From Pseudomonadota bacterium (lineage in GTDB: Bacteria > Myxococcota_A > Polyangia > Polyangiales > Polyangiaceae): DNA of 64,000 nucleotides. The stretch covers positions 62,001 through 126,000 of the forward strand of contig JAEYYX010000055.1 in assembly GCA_023428245.1 (NCBI GenBank). Reading direction: 5' to 3'. Under the pieces are notes generated by a model that was not told the origin of the DNA, did not search any database, and was given only the letters and a program-made list of their open reading frames with translations. Position numbers and translations under genes: made by a program. Within the stretch, counting starts at the first letter, position 1. Each line of letters starts with the position of its first letter. Shown piece after piece: positions 49,716 through 58,482 of the stretch.

Positions 49716-51084
49716 GCTGCTGTTCGATGGCCTCGATCATAGCTTCGGCGACGCCGATACCCGTCGCCTGTTCGATGCCTTCGAGGCCTGGCGAGGAGTT
49801 CACTTCGAGCAGCAGGGAACCCTGCCTTGACCGGATCATGTCGACGCCCGCTACCCGAAGGCCCATGGTTCGGGCAGCTCGGATCGCGATCGCCTCTTCT
49901 TCGCGCGTGATCGCGATCGGCGAGGCGACGCCGCCCAGATGAAGGTTGGCTCGGAAGTCTCCGTCGGCGGCCGTACGCTCCATGGCGGCGACGACCTTTC
50001 CGTTGATGACGAAGCAGCGCAGATCTTTGCCGCCTGCTTCGCGCACAAACTCTTGAACCAAGAGATTTGCGTTTAAGCTCTTGAAGGCATTGATCACGCT
50101 CTCGGCAGCCTTCTTCGTTTCCGCAAGCACGACACCTCGCCCCTGCGCTCCAGAGAGAAGCTTTACGACGAGCGGGGCTCCGCCGACCATCTTGACCAGG
50201 CTCGCTGTCTCGACAGGCGAATGAGCGAAGCCGCTGGTGGGGATATCGATACCGCGATTCAAGAGGAGCTGAAGTGCGAAGAGTTTGTCGCGCGATTGAG
50301 AGATGGCGAGCGCGGAGTTCAATGAAAAGACGCCCATCGCCTCGAAATGCCGCGTCAGAGCACAGCCGTAGAAGGTTACCGATGGACGAATCCTCGGTAT
50401 CACTGCGTCCAAATCGCTCACATTCTGTCCGCCGCGGTAGTAGACCTGGGGAGCGGCGGCATCGAGCTTCATGTAACAATGTTTGATGTTCAGAAAGGAC
50501 ATCTCATGCCCCCGAGCACGACCCGCCTCGATGATGCGTCGATTGGAGTAAAGCTCGGGATTGCTCGCGAGAAGCGCGATGCGAAGACCTCGGCTTGGAG
50601 GTGGCGGATCCGACTCGTACGCCGCCTGGAGCACGCTCTCGTCCGGTTGGCCGAGCAAACAGGAGGAGCTTGGGTCGATCAGGGCGCGCTCTGCCATCGC
50701 CTCGCGGCCGAGCAGCATGCGGTAACCCATTGAGTCTCGATTAGAGAGTGTGAGCTCGATGTTCCACTGGTCGCCGCCCAGCGCTAGGGGTACTCGGATT
50801 GCATAGCGCCGCTCGCTCTCACCGGTCGATGACTTGACCACTCGTCGATCAAGGACCTGTGCCTCCGAGCGAACGACCGCTCTTCGGGTTTTCCTCCGCG
50901 GATGGATCTCAAAGCGGATCCAGAGTTGACCGTTGCGTTCGAAGCGCTCGATGTGGAACGCGTGGATCGCCGATGTCTTGGCGCCGCTGTCGACGCGGGC
51001 CAGGATGTGCGGGAGCCCGAGGCTCGGGAGGGAGCACCACTCGGTGCTGCCGAGGATCAAACGGCGCAGGGGGCTATCCGGCAT
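49708..51084 (-). CDS. Fused retropepsin-like zinc protease and RimK-type ATP-grasp ligase
   Basis: A 458-residue protein with two domains usually encoded by neighbouring genes. Residues about 8-150 form a retropepsin-like domain of the RimK-associated ATP-dependent zinc protease (RimB) family; its catalytic Asp is in DSGAKTSA (Asp32). From about residue 165 follows an ATP-grasp RimK-like ligase with the nucleotide-binding LLSGAQGRGVVLAE, EFVREAGGKDLRCFVI and metal-binding LLEVNSSPGLEG. RimK adds glutamate residues to ribosomal protein S6 or similar targets. ATG at 51084 is chosen because family resemblance starts there; the frame upstream lacks it. It is divergent from cysD across 169 bases. 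Confidence 0.9.
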   Translation of the reverse strand: MPDSPLRRLILGSTEWCSLPSLGLPHILARVDSGAKTSAIHAFHIERFERNGQLWIRFEIHPRRKTRRAVVRSEAQVLDRRVVKSSTGESERRYAIRVPLALGGDQWNIELTLSNRDSMGYRMLLGREAMAERALIDPSSSCLLGQPDESVLQAAYESDPPPPSRGLRIALLASNPELYSNRRIIEAGRARGHEMSFLNIKHCYMKLDAAAPQVYYRGGQNVSDLDAVIPRIRPSVTFYGCALTRHFEAMGVFSLNSALAISQSRDKLFALQLLLNRGIDIPTSGFAHSPVETASLVKMVGGAPLVVKLLSGAQGRGVVLAETKKAAESVINAFKSLNANLLVQEFVREAGGKDLRCFVINGKVVAAMERTAADGDFRANLHLGGVASPIAITREEEAIAIRAARTMGLRVAGVDMIRSRQGSLLLEVNSSPGLEGIEQATGIGVAEAMIEAIEQQLS

Positions 51085-51253
51085 GGGGGGCTCGCGGGGG
51101 GCTCCGAGTGTGGTCGTCCTGCTCCCCCGCCGGAAGGGGCGTGCCTGGGACCAGGGAAAATTCCAGACGAGCAGGAAATATTCCGGGGATCCGGGGCAAC
51201 CGCCCCTATTGGCGCCTTTTCCGATGCCCGTGGTGGTACAAACCCCACCGCCC

Positions 51254-52222
51254 ATGGAGACCAGTCAAGCGCCCGCAGGCGCGTCCACGACCGACCGGGA
51301 CGCGCACCGAATCCTGAACCCCGAACGCCTCTCCCACCTCCGCCTCCTCGAGGCGGAGGCCATTCACGTCATCCGGGAGGTTGCCGCTGAGTTCGACAAC
51401 CCCGTGATGCTCTACAGCATCGGCAAGGACTCGGGGGTGATGGTGCACCTCGCGCGCAAGGCGTTCTACCCGGGCAAACCCCCGTTCCCCCTGCTGCACG
51501 TCGACACGACCTGGAAATTCCGTGAAATGATCGAGTTCCGGGACCGGTTCACAAAGGAGATCGGACTCGACCTCCTCGTGCACACGAACATGGAGGGAGT
51601 GCGTCAGGGGATTGGTCCCTTCTCTCATGGCAGCGCCGTTCACACCGACGTCATGAAGACTCAGGGGCTCCTGCAGGCCCTTGGTAAGTACGGCTTCAAC
51701 GCTGCCTTCGGCGGCGCTCGACGGGACGAAGAGCGGAGTCGCGCCAAAGAGCGCATCTACTCGTTCCGTGACCGGTACGGGAAATGGGACCCGAAGAACC
51801 AGCGCCCCGAGCTCTGGAATCTTTATAACGGTCGCATCATCAAGGGAGAGAGCATCCGCGTCTTCCCGATGTCGAACTGGACCGAGCTCGACATCTGGCT
51901 CTACACGTACCTCGAGAACATCCCCGTCGTCCCGCTCTACTTTGCGAAGGAGCGACCGGTCGTCGAACGCGACGGCACGCTGATCATGGTCGACGACGAG
52001 CGCATGCCGCTTCGGCCCGGTGAGAAGCCGCGCATGGAGGTCGTTCGCTTCCGGACGCTCGGCTGTTACCCGCTCACCGGAGCCATTCGCTCCACCGCCA
52101 CTACGCTTCCGGAGATCATCTCCGAAATGCTCATCGCTAAGGAGTCCGAGCGGCAAGGTCGGATCATCGATCACGACTCGGACGGATCGATGGAAGAGAA
52201 GAAGCGAGCCGGATACTTCTAA
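51254..52222 (+). CDS. cysD: Sulfate adenylyltransferase subunit 2 (CysD)
   Basis: With CysN, it makes APS from sulfate and ATP, the first step of sulfate assimilation. The 322-residue protein is of the PAPS reductase-like fold with the PP-loop SIGKDSGVM. Other family landmarks are LHVDTTWKF, FGGARRDEERSRAKER, PMSNWTELDIW and GCYPLTGAI. An upstream in-frame ATG at 51224 is an alternative start. It is followed after 30 bases by the cysN/cysC fusion. Confidence 0.95.
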   Translation: METSQAPAGASTTDRDAHRILNPERLSHLRLLEAEAIHVIREVAAEFDNPVMLYSIGKDSGVMVHLARKAFYPGKPPFPLLHVDTTWKFREMIEFRDRFTKEIGLDLLVHTNMEGVRQGIGPFSHGSAVHTDVMKTQGLLQALGKYGFNAAFGGARRDEERSRAKERIYSFRDRYGKWDPKNQRPELWNLYNGRIIKGESIRVFPMSNWTELDIWLYTYLENIPVVPLYFAKERPVVERDGTLIMVDDERMPLRPGEKPRMEVVRFRTLGCYPLTGAIRSTATTLPEIISEMLIAKESERQGRIIDHDSDGSMEEKKRAGYF

Positions 52223-52252
52223 GCGAGAGGCCTTTCCCGAGAGATTTCTGAA

Positions 52253-54130
52253 ATGACTACCGAAGCCATTACCCCGGAAAACATTCACGCCTACCTGCGG
52301 AAGCACCAGGAGAAGGAGCTCTGCCGATTCGTCACCGTCGGAAGCGTCGACGATGGAAAGTCGACGCTGATCGGTCGCCTGTTGCACGACACGCACGGCA
52401 TCTACGAAGATCAGCTCGCAGCGGTAAAAAAAGCGACCAAACAAGAGGGCGGAGAGGTCGACTTCTCGCTGTTCACCGATGGCCTCAAGGCTGAGCGGGA
52501 GCAGGGCATCACGATTGACGTCGCCTACCGTTACTTCTCGACCGAGAAGCGCAAGTTCATCATCGCCGATACCCCCGGCCATGTTCAGTACACGCGCAAC
52601 ATGGCGACGGGGGCCTCGACGGCAAACGTCGCGATCATTCTGATCGACTCGCGCCTCGGTGTCCTGCAACAGTCGCGCCGGCACGCGTACATCGCGCACC
52701 TGCTCGGTATTCCTCACCTCGTGGTCTGTATCAACAAGATGGACTTGGTCGAGTTCTCCGAGGATGTGTTCAATCGCATTCGCGCAGAGTTCTCCGCGTT
52801 CACCGGTCAGCTCGGCTTTCGCGAGGTCAAGTTCATCCCGATCAGCGCGACCAAGGGCATCAATGTCGTCCACGGGAGCGAGGTCACGCCTTGGTACCCG
52901 AAGACCACCGCGGCCGGAGGCGGCACGCTCCTCGAGTTCCTCGAGTCGGTGCCCGTCGACGCAGGCATCAATCGCGCCGACTTCCGCCTCCCGATCCAGT
53001 ACGTGATCCGACCGAACCTCGACTATCGAGGCTTCTCGGGCACGATCGCCTCAGGCAGCATCAAAAAAGGCGACACGGTCATCACGCTGCCGAGCCGCCA
53101 GAAGAGTCGCGTTCGCTCGATTGACACCTTCGACGGGGAACTCGAGCGCGCCGCGGCGCCGATGGCTGTCACGATCCGCCTCGAAGACGAGATCGACTCG
53201 AGCCGTGGCGACATGATGGTCCTGCCGGGCAATGAGCCCCAGGTGCTCGAGCGCTTCGAGGCGAAGATGGTCTGGCTGAGCGAGAACGACCTTGACCGGT
53301 CCCATACCTATCTCATGAAGCACACGACGCAGCTCGTTCGAGCGAACGTCGACGTGGTCAACTACGTGGTCGACCTCGAGACCCTCGAGAAGAAGAACGC
53401 GAGGCATCTGGCGCTCAACGACATCGGGTCAGTGACGGTCACGGCCCACAAGGCCATCTACCTCGATGGCTACCAGAAGAACCACGTCACCGGCGCGTTC
53501 ATTCTGATCGACCCGATCACGAACAACACTGTCGCGGCTGGCATGATCGAAGGCCCGGTCGGGGCTTATGGAGCGCGGCGAGGCGAGCGGCTTGAGTCGA
53601 AGGTCGGTCCTGCCGAGCGTCTCGAGCGTCTCGGTCAGGCGGGCGCAGCGATCTGGCTGACAGGCCTCCCAGCCGCTGGAAAGTCGGCGATTGCGTACGA
53701 GCTCGAGCGGCAGCTCTTCGATCGCAAGATGGCTGCGGTGGTCCTCGATCCTGAAGACAATGCCACTCGCACCCAGATGCCGGATGGCTCGAGCCCTGCT
53801 CACTCGCCTGAGCTCGTTCAGCGTCTCGCCGACGCAGGCCTCCTCGCGATCTGCGCCTACGCGAGCCCCCATAGGGCCGATCGCATGCAGGTTCGGTCGA
53901 TCGTGGGCGCGGAGCGCTTCGTCGAAGTGTACGTTGCGACCTCGGTCGACGTCTGTCGAACCCGAGATGAGCGTGGAGCCTACGACGGAGCGCACATCGA
54001 CCCGATCGTGAGCTACGAAGTTCCGCAGGAGCCCGATCTCAAGGTCTCGCTCGACGGCGGCATTGGGCCCAAGGACGCGGCCCGCGCCATCCTCAGCCTG
54101 CTCGTGAGCCGCGGTCTCGCACGAGAGTGA
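52253..54130 (+). CDS. Sulfate adenylyltransferase subunit 1 fused to an APS kinase-like domain (CysN/C)
   Basis: A 625-residue fusion. Residues 1 to about 450 are a CysN GTPase with GSVDDGKST, DTPGH and NKMD motifs and a translation-factor-like beta-barrel, supplying GTP energy to APS synthesis. From about residue 460 lies an APS kinase-like domain with P-loop GLPAAGKS and the SPHRADR motif. The substrate motif DGDNVR is replaced by DPEDNA. The following segment that normally has the DR-ENIRR motif is rewritten, and the lid between the second Arg-rich motif and the C-terminus is short. The kinase half may therefore be inactive or altered, with the CysN half expected to work. Partner CysD is upstream. 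Confidence 0.92.
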   Translation: MTTEAITPENIHAYLRKHQEKELCRFVTVGSVDDGKSTLIGRLLHDTHGIYEDQLAAVKKATKQEGGEVDFSLFTDGLKAEREQGITIDVAYRYFSTEKRKFIIADTPGHVQYTRNMATGASTANVAIILIDSRLGVLQQSRRHAYIAHLLGIPHLVVCINKMDLVEFSEDVFNRIRAEFSAFTGQLGFREVKFIPISATKGINVVHGSEVTPWYPKTTAAGGGTLLEFLESVPVDAGINRADFRLPIQYVIRPNLDYRGFSGTIASGSIKKGDTVITLPSRQKSRVRSIDTFDGELERAAAPMAVTIRLEDEIDSSRGDMMVLPGNEPQVLERFEAKMVWLSENDLDRSHTYLMKHTTQLVRANVDVVNYVVDLETLEKKNARHLALNDIGSVTVTAHKAIYLDGYQKNHVTGAFILIDPITNNTVAAGMIEGPVGAYGARRGERLESKVGPAERLERLGQAGAAIWLTGLPAAGKSAIAYELERQLFDRKMAAVVLDPEDNATRTQMPDGSSPAHSPELVQRLADAGLLAICAYASPHRADRMQVRSIVGAERFVEVYVATSVDVCRTRDERGAYDGAHIDPIVSYEVPQEPDLKVSLDGGIGPKDAARAILSLLVSRGLARE

Positions 54131-54150
54131 GATCGCCCGAGCAGAGAGCC

Positions 54151-54588
54151 TCAGCCCGAGCGCACAGCGCGCTTCTGGGCTGGGGCGTCCGCTTGGCAGA
54201 GCCAGCGATAGGCTGACGCGACGTCACGGAAGAGCCGCACCGTGACGCCTTTGGCCGCATACACTTCGACCAAGCGATTCATGTTTGAGTTCCCCATCGC
54301 CTCTGCCGGCGGCAAAAGCGCCCAGTAGCGCCATCCTGCGGCGATAGCTTGTGGCGCCCAGATCGTCTGGCCCCATTCATGATGAGACCGGGGCAGCGCG
54401 CCGCCGGCTCGATCATCCGAGAGCCACTTCGCCGCGCTCTTTTCTCGCAAGAGCTCGAGCCCGCGCATCAGGATCTGCTCGAGGGTCTCGCGCCCGGGGT
54501 ACTGGTGCATCTCATGATGAACGATCCCCTCCCCTGGATGATACCAGAGCGTCATTCGTGGTGTCTCGAGAACGACCTCTCCCAACAT
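54151..54588 (-). CDS. STAS/SpoIIAA-like small protein of unknown function
   Basis: A 145-residue soluble protein. Notable stretches are LWYHPGEGIVHHEMHQYPG, AAKWLSDDRAGGALP, and WAPQAIAAGWRYWALLPP. These resemble a family of small STAS-like proteins of unknown role, as far as I remember. It is convergent with cysN/C, with 20 bases between stops. Nothing in its context points to a job. Confidence 0.7.
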   Translation of the reverse strand: MLGEVVLETPRMTLWYHPGEGIVHHEMHQYPGRETLEQILMRGLELLREKSAAKWLSDDRAGGALPRSHHEWGQTIWAPQAIAAGWRYWALLPPAEAMGNSNMNRLVEVYAAKGVTVRLFRDVASAYRWLCQADAPAQKRAVRSG

Positions 54589-54716
54589 ACTTCCCTCGTC
54601 AGACCCGCCTCACAAAGCATGAGGGGCGCTGAACTGAATGACAAGGCGCTCGTGAAAATGAGTCGCGATTGGCTTTCCTCTTCGTGTCGAGCAAGACCCT
54701 GCGCTCGCTGAGGGTC

Positions 54717-54741
54717 CCCCCGGCCCGAGAAAGGCCGGGGG
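54717..54741. repeat. GC-rich hairpin sharing its stem with the one at 35017
   Basis: The 9-bp stem CCCCCGGCC/GGCCGGGGG with a 7-base loop recurs here, in the 274-base gap between two minus-strand genes. The loop differs from that at 35026-35032. No T-run is adjacent. Confidence 0.5.
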
Positions 54742-54862
54742 AACAGGTGTATGACTTCGCCGACACTCAGCGCGGTGGTATGTCGGGGCGCTCTGGATCG
54801 CGGCTCGGCGCTTCGGCCCCCGGGCGGCGGCGCAGGGCCGTCTGTTCGCGCGCTCCTCAGAC

Positions 54863-56035
54863 CTAGCGCACTTGCGTATTCGGGCCGGGCATATCCTTCA
54901 GGATGTGATGCTGAGAAGAAGATCCCGCGTCCCAGTAGTCCGTGTTGAAGTTGTTGTCGTTCGGGCAGTTGTTCGGCTGCAAACAGAAGAACCCGCCGTA
55001 CGGGGTCGTGGGGCTCCTATGTTGGCTCGTCGTGCCCGGGCGCTGCGCCAAGAGGGAGACCGCGTCGCTCAGGTAGTTCGTTGAGGGATCGAGATTGCTG
55101 TCCCAGGAAAGGTGAGTGAAGCGGGCGTAGCAGTCTGCCCAGGATCCTACGGTGCCCGCCCATCCGTTGCTCTTGGCTTTGTCGACGACGTCGCCGCGAT
55201 AGATGCCCTTGTAGAAGAGCCAATCGTCGGGGCTGCTGCAGGTGAGCTGTCCCACGAGCCCGCCCACGTAATTGCGTCCCGTGACGTTTCCGACGGCGTA
55301 GATATCGTGGATATCGACGCCGCTCGCGAAGCCGACGATGCCTCCCGCGAAGACCGTTCGCGCGGGGTCAGAGGTGTTCGGGTTGACGGTGACCTGCGCG
55401 TAGCTTTGAACGATCGTTGCCAGTCCGAGTGAGCCTTGGCTCATGACCGCCGCGAGACCACCGGCGAAGTAGTTTGCGGTGTGGACCGTACCCTTCGCAT
55501 AGGAGCGCGTGAGGCTGCCGCCCGACATATGGCTGAAGATGCCTCCAGCCGAATACCAGCCGCCGATCGAACCTTCGATGGCCACGCGCTCGACCTGAGA
55601 GTCGTAGCTGGTGGTGGCCAAGCCAGCGGCGAGCCAGGTTCCCGTGACGTTCAGATTCGTGAACTTGACGTTCTTCACGATGGCTTGATTGAGCGTGCTG
55701 AAGAAGGCCGCATCGCCGGATACGTTGATGGTCAAGTTTGAGATGGTCTTGCCATTGCCGTCGAAGGTTCCGCTGAAGTACTTAGGAGTCCAGGTCTTTC
55801 CGGAGGCATTGATGTTAGCCGTGAGGCGATAGTTGCCGTCGGCGACCATACCCGTAAGGCCATTCCAGGTCGAAATGTCGACGCGCGGCTTGCTCGAACC
55901 GAGAGCTTGCTGGGTGCTTTGGACATCCTCGAGGGCAAGGATGTCACGCTCGTCGACGGCTTCCCCCACACAACCGAGGGCGAGGAAGAGCGGCGCCGAG
56001 ACCGCCCATTTGCCAAAAGTTGAACCTTTTCTCAT
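54863..56035 (-). CDS. Secreted lipoprotein with GLUG-like repeats
   Basis: A 390-residue lipoprotein: signal peptide with Cys22 in LALGC, a short acidic segment, then repeats at about residues 85-300 of the GLUG type (for example FAGGIVGFASG and YVGGLVGQL) that should form a beta-solenoid. The solenoid opens with YFSGTFDGNGKTISNLTI. Proteins of this kind are surface adhesins or parts of larger secreted proteases. ATG at 56035 follows a good Shine-Dalgarno (GGAGAAA). No partner gene is evident. Confidence 0.82.
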   Translation of the reverse strand: MRKGSTFGKWAVSAPLFLALGCVGEAVDERDILALEDVQSTQQALGSSKPRVDISTWNGLTGMVADGNYRLTANINASGKTWTPKYFSGTFDGNGKTISNLTINVSGDAAFFSTLNQAIVKNVKFTNLNVTGTWLAAGLATTSYDSQVERVAIEGSIGGWYSAGGIFSHMSGGSLTRSYAKGTVHTANYFAGGLAAVMSQGSLGLATIVQSYAQVTVNPNTSDPARTVFAGGIVGFASGVDIHDIYAVGNVTGRNYVGGLVGQLTCSSPDDWLFYKGIYRGDVVDKAKSNGWAGTVGSWADCYARFTHLSWDSNLDPSTNYLSDAVSLLAQRPGTTSQHRSPTTPYGGFFCLQPNNCPNDNNFNTDYWDAGSSSQHHILKDMPGPNTQVR

Positions 56036-56425
56036 CTGACTTTTCTCCTTAGATCTTCTCTCACTGAGAACTCTCGGGAGAAAACTCTGTAGAGTCAGAC
56101 AAGTGCGCAGGAGAGAACGAGCTCTCGCCGCATACAGGTGTTCTGACCTTGTGAATCCCCCCGGAGCAGTCGCAACGGTAATCGACTCGGTCTCCATCCG
56201 TCCGGGGACAAAAAGTTCCTCCCTCTCCCTCAGCTCGTACACTGTCGCTCACCCTCAAGGACTGTTGAGTGTGACCCGATTGTGACGAACAGCTGGCAGG
56301 TCTCGGACGGCGAGCCAGGCCCTTGAGCGCATCGAGGTCCGAGAGCCTTGCCGGGCGCGCGTCCATGGGGCCCGACGGCTCTCGAGCGCGCCCTCGTCTC
56401 CCGCTCTCCTCGGAGACTCAAGATG
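56036..56425. other. Intergenic stretch between two minus-strand genes
   Basis: No supported gene in 390 bases. It should hold the promoter of the GLUG-repeat lipoprotein (read on the minus strand) but no convincing hexamers are visible. Short Ser/Arg-coding frames here are low-complexity shadows. Several partial inverted repeats lie near 56060-56090. Confidence 0.45.
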
Positions 56426-57112
56426 TTAGAAGTTCGTTTCGACCAGGGGTCGGAACACGAGCTCGTGAACCACCGCGTCGTCGGGCGCGAAGAGGACGGA
56501 CTGGACGATCAACTCCGCGACGCTCTCCGGGCGCATATAGTCCGGCCGCTCCGCGGCTCGGAACTCGGTGTCGGTGCCGCCAGGGTGCACCGCGCTCACC
56601 TTTACGCCGTGCGGGCGCGCCTCTTTGATGAGGACTTTGGTGAGCCCGGTCAGCCCGCTCTTCATCGCCGTGTAGATGCCCATTTGCTCGGAGGCGTGGA
56701 GCGTCGCTGTCGATAGCACGTTGACGATGTGGCCGCTCTTGCGCTCGATCATGTCCTTGAGAGCGAGCCGACAGAGCTCGGCGGGCGCTCTCAGGTTCAG
56801 GGCGTACTGCGCCTCGAGTTCGGCGAGGTCGGTATCGACGAACAGCGCCTTCCTCGAGTTGTAGCCAGCGTTATTGACGAGGATGTCGACCGTGCCGAGC
56901 TCATCTCGCGCGTGCGCGTAGAGCTCACCGGGAGCCTCGCGGCTTCCGAGATCGAGAGCACGAATCAGACAGCCGGACTCCTCAGCGAGACTTTGGAGCT
57001 TCGCTTTGTCGCGCCCCGAAGCGAGCACGGTCACGCCGCGCGCGACGAGCCCCTTGACGAGCGCTCGCCCAATGCCGCGAGAGGCCCCAGTGACCAGCGC
57101 AGTCCGACTCAT
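56426..57112 (-). CDS. Short-chain dehydrogenase/reductase, classical type
   Basis: A 228-residue SDR with the NAD(P)-binding TGASRGIG (residues 8-15), NNAG near 80, catalytic Ser in LSTATLH and the Tyr-x3-Lys pair (YTAMK, about residues 146-150). These are complete, so an active oxidoreductase is expected; substrate unknown. It lies 12 bases downstream of the kinase-CNB gene on the same strand and may share a transcript. Confidence 0.88.
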   Translation of the reverse strand: MSRTALVTGASRGIGRALVKGLVARGVTVLASGRDKAKLQSLAEESGCLIRALDLGSREAPGELYAHARDELGTVDILVNNAGYNSRKALFVDTDLAELEAQYALNLRAPAELCRLALKDMIERKSGHIVNVLSTATLHASEQMGIYTAMKSGLTGLTKVLIKEARPHGVKVSAVHPGGTDTEFRAAERPDYMRPESVAELIVQSVLFAPDDAVVHELVFRPLVETNF

Positions 57113-57124
57113 GATGGCCTTTTT

Positions 57125-58468
57125 CTAGCTCGAGCGCGGCGCGTCCGTGTGACGCTTCATGCCGCTCTGACGAACCATGTGCTCGAGGTCGCGGAAACGC
57201 TGTGCGAGGGCTCGGACGAGCGCCCCGGTCCAGCCATCCGCTCCGAGGCCGTCCTGAAGCATCTTCTTCTCGAGAACAAGCACCGTGACGCGGTCGATGG
57301 CGTCGACGGATGCCGCGCGGGGTTCTTCGAGCAAGAGAGCCATCTCACCGAAGACGTCTCCCGCTCCCATGGTCGAGAGCGTCTCTTGTTCACCGGTTTC
57401 GGTCGTCCGGTAGGCGCGACATTTTCCGCTCACAATCATGTAGGCTTTGTCGCCCACGTCGCCTTCACGGATGATGATTTGGCCGGGCTGGAAGAGCTGA
57501 CGGGGGAGGTGAAGACCACCGCGGAGGAAGCTGCGGACGTCTTTCTGGAGCTCAAGGATCGACTGGTACCGATCTTCGGGGCGCGCCGCGACGGCGCGTT
57601 CAACGATGCTGCGGATGCGCTTCGAGACACCGATGCCTTCACAGGCCGTGTCGATTGGAATGATCTCTGCTTTGGACGCGCGGCGAAGAGCTTCGTCCGC
57701 GTCGTAGGTGTCTCCGTAGGGCGTATAGCCGCTCACGAGCTCGTAAAGCACGGCGCCCATGCCGAACACATCGGCGCGCTCGTCGAGGGCCATCACGTTG
57801 CCGCGGGCCTGCTCAGGCGCCATGTAGGCAGCCGTTCCGACGGGGCCCTCGGCGTCCATCGCGGCACAGCCGCTGGCGCGCCCGATGAGGCGAGCGAGAC
57901 CCCAGTCCATCAGGTATACCTGACCGAAGTCCGCGACCATGATGTTTTCAGGCTTGATATCGCGGTGAATGACGCCTCGGTGATGGGCGTAGGCGAGCGC
58001 ATCGCAGACCTTGAGGAAGATCTCGAGACCTTCCTGGAGGCGCTCCGTGGAGCCGGGCGGGCGCTTGCGATCGGCCATCCAGCGGTGCAGGTCTAGGCCG
58101 CGGATTAGCTTCATCGTGAAATAGGGCACACCGTCCGGACTCACAGATAGCTCATGGACAGGAACGATGTTCGGGTGCTCGAGCTGACCTGTGACCTGGG
58201 CCTCGGCGATGAACCCGCCTTTGTAGAAGTTCTCTTTGGCGAGCTCTTTGTCGAGCCGTTTGAGCGCGACGTGACGAAGCAGGTTTCGATCGGTGGCCGG
58301 ATGGATGCGACCCATGCCCCCGCGTCCGAGCTCTGCGAAGACACGGAGGTTGTCCGGCGTGGGGATGCCCTCCGTCCGCGCCTCGTGCTCATTGACCCCG
58401 TGGGCACCACCCGCAGGGATACGTTCGATGATGTATACGGGCTGCGGCTTCGCTTCCTTTTCCGGCAT
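57125..58468 (-). CDS. Ser/Thr protein kinase fused to a cyclic-nucleotide-binding domain
   Basis: A 447-residue soluble protein. Residues about 42-315 are a Hanks-type kinase with GRGGMG (48-53), Lys70 in VALKRL, Glu89 in helix C, HRDIKPEN (168-175) and DWG in place of DFG (188-190). Residues about 322-420 form a CAP-family cyclic-nucleotide-binding domain. Its phosphate-binding cassette is FGEMALLLEEPRAAS (373-387) with Glu375 and Arg384 in the positions that contact the sugar and phosphate of cAMP or cGMP. Both domains look competent, so cyclic nucleotide could control the kinase. No transmembrane segment is present. It precedes the SDR gene by 12 bases. Confidence 0.9.
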   Translation of the reverse strand: MPEKEAKPQPVYIIERIPAGGAHGVNEHEARTEGIPTPDNLRVFAELGRGGMGRIHPATDRNLLRHVALKRLDKELAKENFYKGGFIAEAQVTGQLEHPNIVPVHELSVSPDGVPYFTMKLIRGLDLHRWMADRKRPPGSTERLQEGLEIFLKVCDALAYAHHRGVIHRDIKPENIMVADFGQVYLMDWGLARLIGRASGCAAMDAEGPVGTAAYMAPEQARGNVMALDERADVFGMGAVLYELVSGYTPYGDTYDADEALRRASKAEIIPIDTACEGIGVSKRIRSIVERAVAARPEDRYQSILELQKDVRSFLRGGLHLPRQLFQPGQIIIREGDVGDKAYMIVSGKCRAYRTTETGEQETLSTMGAGDVFGEMALLLEEPRAASVDAIDRVTVLVLEKKMLQDGLGADGWTGALVRALAQRFRDLEHMVRQSGMKRHTDAPRSS

Positions 58469-58482
58469 AGTCAGGCAGAAGA

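Noticed and set aside
51121..51253. GC-rich inverted segments before cysD considered as a riboswitch
   Set aside because: No match to a sulfur-related riboswitch consensus that I can recall; pairing is limited to short GC runs.
51206..52873. A 555-codon minus-strand frame across cysD and cysN
   Set aside because: It spans two recognised genes and their gap in antisense, with Arg/Val/Asp/His-rich composition.
56729..58096. A 455-codon plus-strand frame opposite the SDR and kinase-CNB genes
   Set aside because: Crosses the gap between two recognised minus-strand genes; no motif.
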